A model generated the notes under the pieces. The model saw nothing but the letters and a program-made list of their open reading frames with translations. It did no database searches and was not told where the DNA came from. A program made the translations under genes and the position numbers. DNA of 64,000 nucleotides from Pseudoteredinibacter isoporae_A (GTDB lineage: Bacteria; Pseudomonadota; Gammaproteobacteria; Pseudomonadales; Cellvibrionaceae). Position 1 is the first letter of the stretch. Every line of letters starts with the position of its first letter. The stretch covers positions 62,001 to 126,000 of the forward strand of contig NZ_BAABWJ010000005.1 in NCBI RefSeq assembly GCF_040372805.1, in the 5' to 3' direction. This document shows, piece by piece, positions 24,880-34,107 of the stretch.

Positions 24880-26328
24880 CTATTTTTCCAGACTTAAATC
24901 CCCGTAATCCACCTGAGCCATTTCATCGCACCATTGCTTCCAGGTAAAAGGCCACAGAATCGGATCGCCATCTTCGTCTTGATACCAACTTTGGCACCCA
25001 CCGACCCATGTGGTCTTTTTAATGCCCTCTTTCATACGTTGATTAAATTCTTCAACCGCGGTTTGTTTCACGTCTAACTCGTCAAACTCTTCAGCTCGCC
25101 AGGCATTAACCAACTTCAAAATATACTGAGTCTGTACCTCGCTCATGGCTATGACTGAAAAGTTTCCAATCGGTGTGTAAGGCCCCAGCATCAAAAACAT
25201 ATTCGGAAAATTGGGCACCAACAATGAGCGATAACACTGGATTTTGTTATTCCAGGCTTCGTCAATATGCAAACCACCCCGGCCCATTAACGTCATTGGG
25301 CGCATAAAATTAAATGGCTTAAAACCAGTAGACAATACCAGCACATCCAAATCGTGCTGACGACCGTCTTTGGTGAGAACACCCTGTTCATTAATGCGGT
25401 CGATACCTTCGCAGACCAATTCAGCATTGGGCTTTTGAATGGCATCGTAAAAGGTATTGTTGATGATTACCCGCTTACAACCGACGGTATAATTGGGCGT
25501 GAGTTTTTCGCGTAGGACTGGATCTTTGATGCTTTTCCTCAAGTAGCGCTTGCAAGCCCAGCTAAGCAATGCCCCCTGCAGTTTTTGCCCGGTCACCGCT
25601 TTGGTAAAAATGTGTTCCAGACCAAATTCAGCCCGTCGTCGGATTCGCCGAATGATGCTTGGGCGAGCTCGCATTTTGGCCTTATCCTTTTCGCTGTACT
25701 GTTGTGAGCCCATGCTCAACAACCATTGCGGCGTTCTCTGAAACACTGAAACATCCGCACCAGCATTGACCAGTTCCGGAATAAACTGAGCTGCAGTGGA
25801 TCCGGTGCCAATAACACCAACGCGTTTGCCTTTAAAATCGATATCATGATTCCAGCGCGCGGTGTGAAACATCTCGCCTTTAAAGCTGTCCAGCCCGTCG
25901 ATATCAGGAAGTGAAATATGATGCAGAATACCGGTGGCATGAATCAGAAAATCCGCCTGATGATCTTCTCCGTTTTTGCAGTGTACGTACCACTGCCCGT
26001 CCTTGCGCTCAGCTTTCACCACTTCCTGATTGAACTTGATATGATCATGAACTCGATATTTCTCGGCAACCCGCTCAAAATATTGCTGGATCTCATCCCC
26101 TTTCGCGAAGAAATCACTCCATTCCGGGTTGTATTCAAATGAATAGGTATACATATGGGCCGGCACATCACAGGCCACTCCGGGGTAACGATTTTCGCGC
26201 CAAGTGCCGCCCACCTTCCCGGCTTTTTCCAATACGGTAATATCGGATATACCTGCTTCACGCAGCTTGATGGTCAGCAGTATGCCTGTCATACCGGCAC
26301 CTACGATTACGATCTTTGGTTGGCGCAT
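24880..26328 (-). CDS. Flavin-containing monooxygenase of the Baeyer-Villiger type
   Basis: A 482-residue cytoplasmic enzyme with two Rossmann folds: FAD-binding IVIVGAGMTGILL at the N-terminus and NADPH-binding VGVIGTGSTAAQFIPELV in the middle. The sequence FKGEMFHTARW fits the FxGxxxHxxxW fingerprint that separates Baeyer-Villiger monooxygenases from other flavin monooxygenases, and GGTWRENRYPGVACDVPAHM is the usual second signature. The likely reaction is oxygen insertion into a ketone, or a related oxygenation, using NADPH and O2. The natural substrate cannot be read from sequence. It is transcribed alone; an AraC-type gene of the kind often linked to such enzymes lies 2.3 kb away. Confidence 0.87.
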   Translation of the reverse strand: MRQPKIVIVGAGMTGILLTIKLREAGISDITVLEKAGKVGGTWRENRYPGVACDVPAHMYTYSFEYNPEWSDFFAKGDEIQQYFERVAEKYRVHDHIKFNQEVVKAERKDGQWYVHCKNGEDHQADFLIHATGILHHISLPDIDGLDSFKGEMFHTARWNHDIDFKGKRVGVIGTGSTAAQFIPELVNAGADVSVFQRTPQWLLSMGSQQYSEKDKAKMRARPSIIRRIRRRAEFGLEHIFTKAVTGQKLQGALLSWACKRYLRKSIKDPVLREKLTPNYTVGCKRVIINNTFYDAIQKPNAELVCEGIDRINEQGVLTKDGRQHDLDVLVLSTGFKPFNFMRPMTLMGRGGLHIDEAWNNKIQCYRSLLVPNFPNMFLMLGPYTPIGNFSVIAMSEVQTQYILKLVNAWRAEEFDELDVKQTAVEEFNQRMKEGIKKTTWVGGCQSWYQDEDGDPILWPFTWKQWCDEMAQVDYGDLSLEK

Positions 26329-26589
26329 AATCTTAGGGTTCTCTCTTATTGAATTATTCTGTTGTGAGATAGAAGCTCAATCTATACGACCCAGTCTAAC
26401 GGAGCCCTATCATTCTAGGGATGTGTCAGCAGGACAAAAATTTGTGATTTTCGGCCAAAATCAAGCACGCCCTGGCGAATTGTAGAGGTAATAGGCACAG
26501 TTCAGGCCACTTAGCCTGGCTAGACGCGCCAAGTTCTGAAAGGTTCTAGCGGGTGTGAGTGGCTGGCGAGGGTTAGCTTGTGAGACGCA

Positions 26590-28374
26590 CTACGCTGTGT
26601 TTGACCAGGGGCGCCCTGAGCTTCTTGAAAGTTCTTTCAGAAAATCGAGAGCAGTGCTTCTAAGAGCCTCCTCACCCAACCCCTGATCTCGTCCTTCCTC
26701 CTGCAAAGTATCAAGGTAGTCGAGCACCATCGCCTGTTGGGGAGCCTCAAGCGTCGCTATGGTTTGTACAAATTCATCGACTGAGCTCGCCATCAAAGGC
26801 GCCGAGGACCAAAAGCTGTCTTTTAAGCCCTCATCCAGGGTTTCTTCGAAGGCATTAAGGGCAGTAATGTCCTGACTGAAATACAGAACATCGCTGTGCC
26901 AACCAAGCTCTCCATAGTCCTCTCGTAACTGCGCATCGGAAGACAAGGCCAGCGGCGTTCTATCGTCAGCAAAGGCATTAATATTGCGGACCTGATCGTC
27001 TCGCTGCTCGGCACTCAGAGCCTCCAGCTTTGACGCAATCACAACGGTTCTGGACTCATCTTCCCGATTAAGCCAGGCATCGGTGACCAAAAAGCTCACC
27101 ATTGCCTGTTGATCCTGTTCACGGTCAGAGGCATCTTTGTGGGCGAAATAACTGCGACCATCATGGATACGCTCTTCACCATACTGCGACTTAAACACAA
27201 CCTCTCTTACCACGGAACTGTCTCGAAGCCTGCTCAGGTTATCCATCAGTTCGGCATGTTGATTCACATCTTCCGGCTTGGCAGCCGTGCCGCCCAGCAA
27301 GGTATCCAATCCACCTTTGGTAATTGCAATATAGGCGCGTTGATCAAGGGTATCGAGATCACTCAACTCCTCCATCATTCCCTGCCATTGCTCGTCACTG
27401 AAACGGTAATTCTCGCTCAGACCGACAAGCTCTTCGATCATTCCCTCGACCACATTTGCGGCGTGATTATCGTAGCCTAGAACAGCGCCACTCCAATTGT
27501 CGGGGTCACTCGCAACTTGAACCGTGAACTCAAAGGGTGACTTGTGTTCACTGATATCCGCAAGGTAAGAAATTGTCGCGTCTTGGGCGTCCTTCGAAAA
27601 CGCCTGCAAACTTTCCATCAAACGTAGCCCCATGTCTGCACCACCAGCAGCGATGGTCAGCAAGCCGCTTTGCTGATCCGCCTGATAACCATCCAAACTC
27701 TTCAGAAACGTCGACTGTTGGCCACTGTCGCCGCCCAGTTGATTGACTGTTTTGACAAAGTTGTGCAGATTATTGGCACTGGCTGAACCTTCTGGTAACA
27801 GCCCTTTCGCTGAGTAGCTTGGGCTGGCTTCACGACGCGGAATCCCCTGACTGAACTCAGCGGCCTTGCTAAGTACGTCAGCACGCACATCGGCGTCCAT
27901 ATCAGACAAACTGCGCATAAAAGCTTCGGTTTTTTCTCGGGCGGATCCAGCAAAGAAAGCATTATTGAGTTTCGGTGGCGTCTGTAACGCTCCGGCCGCC
28001 TTGGCAAAGTCAGCCAACGCCTCTTCACTTAAGCTTTCCGCAAACTCCAAAAACGCTTCACTTTCCAGCAAACCTGAATCCACCAGACTTTTGCCCGCCT
28101 CGCCAGAGAGGCGATCCAGCTGAGTCTGCATGCGTTCGGTTTTTTCCGACTCCGGCATCAGTAAGCCACGATTGTGTCCCTCAAAAACAGCGAAACGGGC
28201 GAGGCTTCTATCTGCCGTGAGAATGGCGTCCTGTGCAGCAGAAAAGTCACTGAGAGAAACTTTCACCGATTCAATGTCAGCAAGCGGCTGCGGGGATTGA
28301 GAGTGGATGGAGGCTTGCCCAAGATCCACTTTGGGCAATTGCATATTGGAAAAAGGCGCGGTATTGATTTTCAT
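26590..28374 (-). CDS. Cysteine-free helical repeat protein of unknown function
   Basis: A 594-residue acidic protein rich in Ala, Leu, Ser, Asp, Glu and Gln, with no cysteine, no signal peptide and no membrane segment. A loose motif of about 22 residues, F-h-x-S-L-x-x-L-x-x-x-x-Q-x-x-V-L-x-x-h, recurs at about 108-128, 152-173, 223-242, 252-271, 336-354, 446-468 and 535-557, suggesting a stack of helical hairpins. The N-terminus (MKINTAPFSNMQLP) is polar and disordered-looking. Absence of cysteine is common in exported or appendage proteins, but no secretion signal is evident. It is divergent from an AraC-family gene 209 bases away. I do not recognise the family. Confidence 0.75.
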   Translation of the reverse strand: MKINTAPFSNMQLPKVDLGQASIHSQSPQPLADIESVKVSLSDFSAAQDAILTADRSLARFAVFEGHNRGLLMPESEKTERMQTQLDRLSGEAGKSLVDSGLLESEAFLEFAESLSEEALADFAKAAGALQTPPKLNNAFFAGSAREKTEAFMRSLSDMDADVRADVLSKAAEFSQGIPRREASPSYSAKGLLPEGSASANNLHNFVKTVNQLGGDSGQQSTFLKSLDGYQADQQSGLLTIAAGGADMGLRLMESLQAFSKDAQDATISYLADISEHKSPFEFTVQVASDPDNWSGAVLGYDNHAANVVEGMIEELVGLSENYRFSDEQWQGMMEELSDLDTLDQRAYIAITKGGLDTLLGGTAAKPEDVNQHAELMDNLSRLRDSSVVREVVFKSQYGEERIHDGRSYFAHKDASDREQDQQAMVSFLVTDAWLNREDESRTVVIASKLEALSAEQRDDQVRNINAFADDRTPLALSSDAQLREDYGELGWHSDVLYFSQDITALNAFEETLDEGLKDSFWSSAPLMASSVDEFVQTIATLEAPQQAMVLDYLDTLQEEGRDQGLGEEALRSTALDFLKELSRSSGRPWSNTA

Positions 28375-28583
28375 TGTCCAACCTTGGGCAAACTACTGCC
28401 CCTTGTATCGGCTTTTTATTCAACTTCTCCACGCCATTCAGAGAAAAAAATGGAGAAAACGACCAAAGGAAAATGTTCAAAAAACACCCATCGGAACACC
28501 TACCCCCATCCTTTGATCATGTCGACCATGATACATTGTGATAGTCTACCTGCTTAAACCGTTCTCAACGTGTTGACGCACTG

Positions 28584-29606
28584 ATGATTTCACCACCGAC
28601 ATTTAAAAACCACCATCTGAAAGGCCTACAGCCCGTGCTTCGTGTTATGCACGATAAAGGGTTCAGCGCAGAACAGTGTCTTGATGGATCGGGTTTGAGC
28701 GTTGATGATCTTCTGCGCGATGGACAAAGTCTCCGCCTGGAACAGGAATTTCGAATCTATCGAAACCTGCAGAATCTTGTTGATAGCGAAGATCTTGGCT
28801 TGGATTTGGGTCAGGCCTTTGAGCTGCAAAATTATGGTGTATTAGGGTACGCCATACTCAGCGCAGCAACGGTGCAAGAAGCCTTGGAACTGGTCGCCGA
28901 TTTCGGTGAATTAACGTTTTCACACTTTAATATCGCCATTCGAAACATCGACGATCTTGCGGGTTTTGTCTTCGCTCCCAGCTACGAATTGCCAGACGAT
29001 TTACTCAGAATATACAGTGATCGTGATCTGTCTGCCGCTATCACGGCGTTTAACAGTTTTTCCATGCAAAAACAGCAAGCCACAAAAATTCACTTGGTAC
29101 ACGACGGTCAAAATAACGTTGAACGCTATGAGCAATTTTTTCGTTGTGACGTGGTCTTTAACCAACCCTGTAATGCCCTGCTTTTCGATCCAAGGTTATT
29201 ACAAGGAATCCTGCCACAAAGGGACGCCCAGGCAGCGATATACCTTCGCAAACAATGCGAGCAGTTGCTGAAAAGCTTCAGTCAGCAAGGTGGGTTTATC
29301 GACAAAGTCAGGCGTTTAATGCTGGCCGAGCCCGGTCAGTTTCCAGGAATTAAAAGCCTTGCTGAACAGCTGCATCTGTCAGAGCGCAGTTTGCGCAGAC
29401 GCCTACAGGAAGAAAACAGTAGTTATCAAAAATTACTGAATGATACTCGTTGTGAGCTTGCCAAGCAGTACCTCAAAACTGGCTTATCGATTGAACACAT
29501 TGCCGAACTGTTGAAATACAGTGAAACCGCTAATTTTTCCCACGCCTTCAAACGCTGGACCGGTCTGTCACCGGTCCAATTTCGAAATCAAAACACCCTC
29601 AGCTGA
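28584..29606 (+). CDS. AraC-family transcriptional regulator
   Basis: A 340-residue regulator of the OruR/ArgR-like subgroup: an N-terminal ligand-binding domain (about 15-200, with QNYGVLGYAILSAATVQEAL, a subgroup hallmark) and a C-terminal AraC double helix-turn-helix (about 240-337, with SLAEQLHLSERSLRRRLQEE and the conserved end IAELLKYSETANFSHAFKRW). It diverges from the 594-residue repeat protein, its most likely target by position. Its 3' end overlaps the convergent glutathione reductase gene by eight bases. The ligand is unknown; relatives respond to small amphipathic or fatty compounds. Confidence 0.88.
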   Translation: MISPPTFKNHHLKGLQPVLRVMHDKGFSAEQCLDGSGLSVDDLLRDGQSLRLEQEFRIYRNLQNLVDSEDLGLDLGQAFELQNYGVLGYAILSAATVQEALELVADFGELTFSHFNIAIRNIDDLAGFVFAPSYELPDDLLRIYSDRDLSAAITAFNSFSMQKQQATKIHLVHDGQNNVERYEQFFRCDVVFNQPCNALLFDPRLLQGILPQRDAQAAIYLRKQCEQLLKSFSQQGGFIDKVRRLMLAEPGQFPGIKSLAEQLHLSERSLRRRLQEENSSYQKLLNDTRCELAKQYLKTGLSIEHIAELLKYSETANFSHAFKRWTGLSPVQFRNQNTLS

Positions 29607-30963
29607 CAGGTTCACGCATGGTCACGAATTCTTCAGCGGCCGTTGGGTGAATACCAATGGTGCTGTCGAAAATAGCCTTAGTCGCACCCGCACGAATCGC
29701 TACGGCCAGGCCTTGAATAATTTCGCCGGCATCGCTTCCAACCATGTGGCAACCCAGAACCTTATCACTGTCTCGATCCACAATGATTTTCATCAACGTG
29801 CGCTCGGGCAAACCACTGAGCGTATGTTTCATATGTTTGAACTCTGACTTGTACACATCAACCTGGGAGTATTTTTCTTTTGCCTCCGCTTCGGTCAAAC
29901 CAACCGTTGCGATATTGGGCTGGCTGAATACCGCTGTCGCAATATTATCGTAATCAACACGGCGACCACCTTCGCCAAAAAGATTGTGTGCCAGTGCCAT
30001 ACCTTCCGCCAATGCCACCGGCGTCAATTCAATACCACCAATCACATCACCTAGGGCATAAATGCTTGGCTCGGCTGTTTGATACTGTTCATCCACCACA
30101 ATCGAACCGTTCGCACGCATCTCCACTTGAGTATTTTCAAGACCCAAACCTTCTGTTTTGGCCCGGCGGCCTGTGGCGTACATAACCGTATCCACTTCCA
30201 GCTCACGGCCATCGTTAAAGCTGACCTTCAAACTGCCATCGTCGTTTTTAACAATCTCACTGACATCGGTATTGAAATGCAGGTTTACGCCTTTCTGCTG
30301 CATTTCGTTGGCGACGAATTCACGCAAATCCTCATCAAAGCCACGCAGGAACATCGGGCCACGATACGCTTGATGGGTCTCAGCGCCCAGTCCCGCAAAA
30401 ATACCGGCAAATTCAACGGCGATATAACCACCACCTACAACCAAAGCGCGTTTCGGGAATTCATCCAGATAAAAAACCTCATTCGAGCTGATCACATGTT
30501 CGCTGCCAGGAAATTCCGGAACATAAGGCCATCCCCCTACAGCTATCAAGATATGCTTGGCCGTGTATTCCTGTTCACCGACCGCAACGGTGTTTGGTCC
30601 TTTTACAACGCCACGACCACGAATAATTTCAACATCGGCGCCGCCTAGAATATTTCCATAAATGCCATTCAAACGTTCAATTTCTGCGGTTTTGCGATCA
30701 CGTAATGTCGGCCAGTGAAATTCACTTTTGCCAACGGTCCAACCAAAGCCTTCGGCCGCTTCGAACTCTTCACTGAAATGTGAGCCGTACACAAACAGCT
30801 TTTTCGGCACACAGCCAACGTTTACACAGGTGCCACCCAGGGCACTGTCTTCAATCACGGCAACCTTGGCGCCGAGTCCCGAGGCCATGCGACTGGCGCG
30901 CACACCGCCAGAGCCTGCACCAATTACCAGAAAATCATAATCGTATGGGGTTTCACTGCTCAC
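29599..30963 (-). CDS. gorA: Glutathione-disulfide reductase
   Basis: A 454-residue class I pyridine nucleotide-disulfide oxidoreductase that reduces GSSG with NADPH through FAD. The FAD-binding start is FLVIGAGSGGVRASR. The redox-active pair lies in GGTCVNVGCVPKKL, the glutathione-reductase form. The NADPH fold is ALVVGGGYIAVEFAGIFAGL, and the C-terminal catalytic His lies in IGIHPTAAEEF. The start is a GTG at 30963 with AAGGA ten bases upstream. A glutaredoxin gene follows upstream on the same strand but as a separate unit. The length equals E. coli Gor. Confidence 0.93.
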   Translation of the reverse strand: MSSETPYDYDFLVIGAGSGGVRASRMASGLGAKVAVIEDSALGGTCVNVGCVPKKLFVYGSHFSEEFEAAEGFGWTVGKSEFHWPTLRDRKTAEIERLNGIYGNILGGADVEIIRGRGVVKGPNTVAVGEQEYTAKHILIAVGGWPYVPEFPGSEHVISSNEVFYLDEFPKRALVVGGGYIAVEFAGIFAGLGAETHQAYRGPMFLRGFDEDLREFVANEMQQKGVNLHFNTDVSEIVKNDDGSLKVSFNDGRELEVDTVMYATGRRAKTEGLGLENTQVEMRANGSIVVDEQYQTAEPSIYALGDVIGGIELTPVALAEGMALAHNLFGEGGRRVDYDNIATAVFSQPNIATVGLTEAEAKEKYSQVDVYKSEFKHMKHTLSGLPERTLMKIIVDRDSDKVLGCHMVGSDAGEIIQGLAVAIRAGATKAIFDSTIGIHPTAAEEFVTMREPVS

Positions 30964-31110
30964 AAGATTGTCCTTTGCTCAATGGATGTCATCATGGCCG
31001 TAACTGTAGGCCAAGAATTTAAATTGGGGAATTATTTTAATCTAATACAAGTAATAGCTTTTCGCTATATTCAATAACGAATAAGCTTATTATTTTACAG
31101 GATTGAAGAA

Positions 31111-31347
31111 TCAGGCATTGATATCAATGTGGGGCTGATCATCGCCTTTGCGGCGATTCTTTTTCCGGGTATCCAATACGACGTCTTTATCTTCTTTGCG
31201 ACGCTCGCCTTGACGACGATCGACTGTGTTGTATTCACCTGCGGCATCTGTGGCTTGGGTGTGAGTCACATTGCTTTGCCCTGGCACTTTACGTTTCAGT
31301 GCTTTGCGAGTCACCCCCGGGCGAAATATATTGGGAATATTGATCAT
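31111..31347 (-). CDS. Small basic protein of unknown function
   Basis: A 78-residue protein starting INIPNIFRPGVTRKALKRKV and ending in a highly charged tail (DRRQGERRKEDKDVV, then TRKKNRRKGDDQPHIDINA). The tail is rich in Arg, Lys, Asp and Glu and is probably unstructured, which suggests nucleic-acid or protein binding, though nothing more specific can be said. The ATG ending at 31347 has a modest AAGCGGTG upstream; an upstream TTG is also in frame. Similar short tails occur in other gammaproteobacterial small proteins as far as I recall, but no function is known to me. Confidence 0.5.
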   Translation of the reverse strand: MINIPNIFRPGVTRKALKRKVPGQSNVTHTQATDAAGEYNTVDRRQGERRKEDKDVVLDTRKKNRRKGDDQPHIDINA

Positions 31348-31498
31348 AAAACACACCGCTTTCAACACGTTTTCGCTAACAAAACTGAAATCAGTTTGTT
31401 AACACTCAAAGTATTTATCGGCCCAACTGTTGAAATATTAAACAAGACCCTGTGGCTTTGGCAAATTTCAGCAAGGAAAGAAGCGACAATAAAGAAAC

Positions 31499-31540
31499 GC
31501 CCGGAGTATTCTTCCCCCTCTGGGAAGAATAACGGCGGGC
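31499..31540 (-). terminator. Terminator after the glutaredoxin gene
   Basis: TATTCTTCCC pairs perfectly with GGGAAGAATA, and an outer GCCCG/CGGGC stem extends the hairpin. On the minus strand GTTTCTTT follows. It lies 30 bases downstream of the glutaredoxin stop codon. Confidence 0.65.
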
Positions 31541-31569
31541 AAAGCGCTCGAAGAGCGGATCGGCAGGGG

Positions 31570-31803
31570 TTAATGTTGGGCTAAGCTGGCTGCTAACTCG
31601 GTGTAGCCACCAACGTATTCGCTTTCTTTAAAAATTTGAGGGACAGTCTTTACGGGTCGGCCAATGGTCTTTTCCAGATCGGCCTGACTGATGCCTTCCG
31701 CATGAATATCCACGTAGCGGAATGCCAATGACTTCTGTCCTAATAGACGTTTTGCCTGCTCACAAAAACCACAACCTGGGCGGCCAAAAACGGTATAACT
31801 CAT
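31570..31803 (-). CDS. Glutaredoxin (GrxA-like, CGFC active site)
   Basis: A 77-residue thiol oxidoreductase of the thioredoxin fold. The active site is CGFC in VFGRPGCGFCEQAKRLL, followed by the cis-proline region KTVPQIFKESEYVGGYTEL, which contains the glutathione-binding TVP and GG elements. The length and the acidic middle resemble GrxA, the glutaredoxin that serves ribonucleotide reductase, although that usually has CPYC. It would use glutathione recycled by the reductase encoded about 600 bases downstream. A good terminator follows. Confidence 0.85.
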   Translation of the reverse strand: MSYTVFGRPGCGFCEQAKRLLGQKSLAFRYVDIHAEGISQADLEKTIGRPVKTVPQIFKESEYVGGYTELAASLAQH

Positions 31804-31967
31804 CTTTAAATCCTCTCGCTGTCAGTAATGGTGCTTGCTGCACCTCGGATGTTTGCTATTATCCATTTTCGCGTATATTTGAATATTTAATTTAAGCAAT
31901 CCTGCTAATAGCTTTTTCTTATACAACGTTCAGCCGTCTTTATTTGCCGAAGTGCAAGAAACTTAAA

Positions 31968-32630
31968 ATGAGCAAAAACAAAGAGATAGACTACATTCCT
32001 CAACACAAACTCAGGTTGAGTTTCATGCCTTGGTTGTACTTTCGCTTAAAAAGCAAGCACCTTACTTGGGCCAAACCCTGGCAGGATGAGCTGCAACACC
32101 GCTTGATGTCCTTGGAAACCGTCAACATCGCTGAGCCTTGTTTTATCGCACCAGAGGCCAAACTGTTTGCTGAACCCGGTCGTTTGATCGACATAGGCGC
32201 GAATAGCTTTGTGGCCGCGGACTGCGTTCTGCACGGCCCGATTTCAATCGGGTGCCAGGTCAGCATTAACCACCATTGCAGTCTGGATGGCGGCCGGCAC
32301 GGCATCGCCATTGGCGACAACTGCCGTCTAGCCCCCTATTGCACGCTTTACGCTTTTAATCATGGCATGTCACTCGATAGGGCGATCCATCAACAGGCTG
32401 TCACGTCAAAAGGCATTACACTTGGCCACGACGTGTGGTTGGGCGCCAGAGTGGGCATCGTAGACGGTGTTCGCATAGGGAATCATGCCGTTGTCGGAAT
32501 GGGCAGCCTGATCAGTAAAGATGTGCCCGATTACGCGATCGTTGCCGGCAATCCAGCCAAGCTGATTGGTGATCGGAGGCAGCTTTCAGAAGACGCCTTG
32601 CAGCAACTGGCGGATGACATTGGATTATAA
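31968..32630 (+). CDS. Hexapeptide-repeat acyltransferase (LbH family)
   Basis: A 220-residue protein with a left-handed beta-helix built from hexapeptide repeats, running from about residue 70 to 205 (LIDIGANSFVAADCVLHGPISIG, ending VVGMGSLISKDVPDYAIVAGNPAKLIG). The last segment is typical of O-acetyltransferases such as NodL, LacA and WbbJ, and DVWLGARVGIVDGVRIG is the usual coenzyme A-binding coil. A likely catalytic His lies in AFNHGMS. The start is taken as ATG 31968; an in-frame TTG at 31944 is possible. It probably acetylates a sugar, but it is far from the polysaccharide cluster and shows no sigma-54 promoter. Confidence 0.83.
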   Translation: MSKNKEIDYIPQHKLRLSFMPWLYFRLKSKHLTWAKPWQDELQHRLMSLETVNIAEPCFIAPEAKLFAEPGRLIDIGANSFVAADCVLHGPISIGCQVSINHHCSLDGGRHGIAIGDNCRLAPYCTLYAFNHGMSLDRAIHQQAVTSKGITLGHDVWLGARVGIVDGVRIGNHAVVGMGSLISKDVPDYAIVAGNPAKLIGDRRQLSEDALQQLADDIGL

Positions 32631-32664
32631 GCCACTGGCTGATTGAGACTCGGATGATCTGGTA

Positions 32665-32698
32665 AAAGCGGCGCACAGAACAATCTCTGCACCGCTTT
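32665..32698. terminator. Hairpin between convergent acyltransferase and AsmA-like genes
   Basis: AAAGCGG and CCGCTTT form the base of an imperfect stem continued by CAGA/TCTG. On the minus strand the stem is followed by a TTTT run, so it may end the minus-strand unit and possibly the acyltransferase transcript. Confidence 0.5.
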
Positions 32699-32715
32699 CA
32701 AAAGACGCTACAGAA

Positions 32716-33489
32716 TTAGCGCCCGAATATGCTTTTCAGTTTATCGACGGCTTCACCACCGATCTTGTCAGACAATTTTTCCTTGAGCTTTTCTTTCAGC
32801 TTTTCTTCGGCCTTATCCTTCGCCAGCTCGGTCAGCTCTTTAGTAACTGCGGCTTTCACCTGTTCCAATAACGGCGCTACAACGGCTTGTCCGAGTTGCT
32901 CAGGCGTTAAACCCGTCGTTTTATCACCGATATTATCCAGAGCAATGGTCGGCAAGTTAATCGTGCGCTCACCAAACTGAGCGCTCTTCAAATTCAGCTG
33001 ACCATTGGTGAAACGGAATTTTTCGACCATCAAGCGTACTTCCGGACCTGGCTCTGCGGGCGCAGTATCTTCTGTGGGACCAGCAGACTGCTGGATATTG
33101 TCCAAAAGGGCTTGCAGATTCGTGTCTTTCAGATTTTTCTGTTCGGCGAGCAATCGGGCACCATCAACACTGATTTCTTTGATCACCTTAACGTCTCCCA
33201 GTAGGGATTCAGGATCGATCTGTAGAGTTACGGCACCCATTTCCAGGGCATTGGCCTGGCTGAAGCCACTTGGGTTGGCCACGGTCAGATTCTGCAGACT
33301 GCCTTTGCCTTTGGTGAGCTCAATATTGGCAGCTTGAAGTTTGACTTCTGTTTTCAGCAGCTGGCTGCCCTGATCCTGTACGGTATCGACAGTAAGCTGA
33401 TTGATGTTATTTAAAAACAACATCCCTATTACAACGACGGCAATGACCACTAAGACGATCAGGCCGATCAATATTTTGAGGGCTTTCAT
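32716..33489 (-). CDS. AsmA-like membrane-anchored protein
   Basis: A 257-residue protein with one N-terminal membrane helix (LKILIGLIVLVVIAVVVIGMLFL) and a periplasmic body. The region LKTEVKLQAANIELTKGKGSLQNLTVANPSGF, given here as spaced elements, and DPESLLGDVKVIKEISVDGA resemble the N-terminal domain of AsmA-family proteins, which are linked to lipid transport and outer-membrane assembly. The C-terminus is a Lys/Glu-rich helix (KDKAEEKLKEKLKEKL). AAGGAT precedes the ATG. It follows a small coiled-coil membrane protein gene on the same strand by 23 bases, probably as one operon. It is much shorter than AsmA itself. Confidence 0.65.
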   Translation of the reverse strand: MKALKILIGLIVLVVIAVVVIGMLFLNNINQLTVDTVQDQGSQLLKTEVKLQAANIELTKGKGSLQNLTVANPSGFSQANALEMGAVTLQIDPESLLGDVKVIKEISVDGARLLAEQKNLKDTNLQALLDNIQQSAGPTEDTAPAEPGPEVRLMVEKFRFTNGQLNLKSAQFGERTINLPTIALDNIGDKTTGLTPEQLGQAVVAPLLEQVKAAVTKELTELAKDKAEEKLKEKLKEKLSDKIGGEAVDKLKSIFGR

Positions 33490-33512
33490 GGTGCGTTATC
33501 CTTAATGCTGAT

Positions 33513-33935
33513 TTAGGTTTCTTTTGGGTTTTCCGTAATGCCATTATCGCGTTGAGCGGAGCCACCATTCCCAGAACCCGGTGTTTTACCCTGTTGATTG
33601 GAATTGGGCGTACTGCGGCGCTGCTGTTCGATGTTCTTTCTTGCCTGATCGATTTCTTTACCAACGATACCGATCAATGATTCCCAGCCCTCCAAAAAGG
33701 CATCATTGGCTTGATCTGCAATGCCTTTCAGGCTGGTACGCTCAAACTCTAACAGTTTTTCACGAATAAAGCCCATTTCGTCCTGACTGGCTTTCAGCTC
33801 AGCAGCAAGTTGTTCATTCTGCTTTTCAAGAGCTTGCATTCGCGTGGCAAGGTCAGACGATTGCTGCCACAGCTGGAAGCAAAAAAAGCCCAGCAGTAAG
33901 CTTACCACCAGAGAGATGATAGATAAGTGTTTCAT
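33513..33935 (-). CDS. Small membrane-anchored coiled-coil protein
   Basis: A 140-residue protein with an N-terminal membrane helix (SIISLVVSLLLGFFCFQLW) followed by a coiled coil at about 28-70 (LATRMQALEKQNEQLAAELK) and a polar, Asn/Gly/Ser-rich tail that is probably disordered. GGAGG precedes the ATG. It lies 23 bases upstream of the AsmA-like gene in the same direction. No family is recognised; the shape suggests a periplasmic scaffold or partner of that protein. Confidence 0.7.
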   Translation of the reverse strand: MKHLSIISLVVSLLLGFFCFQLWQQSSDLATRMQALEKQNEQLAAELKASQDEMGFIREKLLEFERTSLKGIADQANDAFLEGWESLIGIVGKEIDQARKNIEQQRRSTPNSNQQGKTPGSGNGGSAQRDNGITENPKET

Positions 33936-34107
33936 TGAGTTTCCTCCGCATTCAATGAGCTGGGCCGTTATCCATTTGTATAACCCACTCTATTCATGTG
34001 CCTACTTGCTTGCGCGTCCAATTCCGTACGTTATCGGTATCCGGAACAACATACTAAGCCTACAGCCTCAGTAATCATTATAAACCCAACCGCTTAACCC
34101 CAAATAA

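Noticed and set aside
26329..26589. 261-base gap between the monooxygenase and the repeat-protein gene
   Set aside because: I looked for a small gene, tRNA or terminator and saw nothing convincing.
28405..28412. GCCGATAC upstream of the 594-residue repeat protein, resembling the -10 of flagellar sigma-28 promoters
   Set aside because: The matching -35 element (TAAAGTTT) is absent at either usual spacing, and no flagellar genes are in the window.
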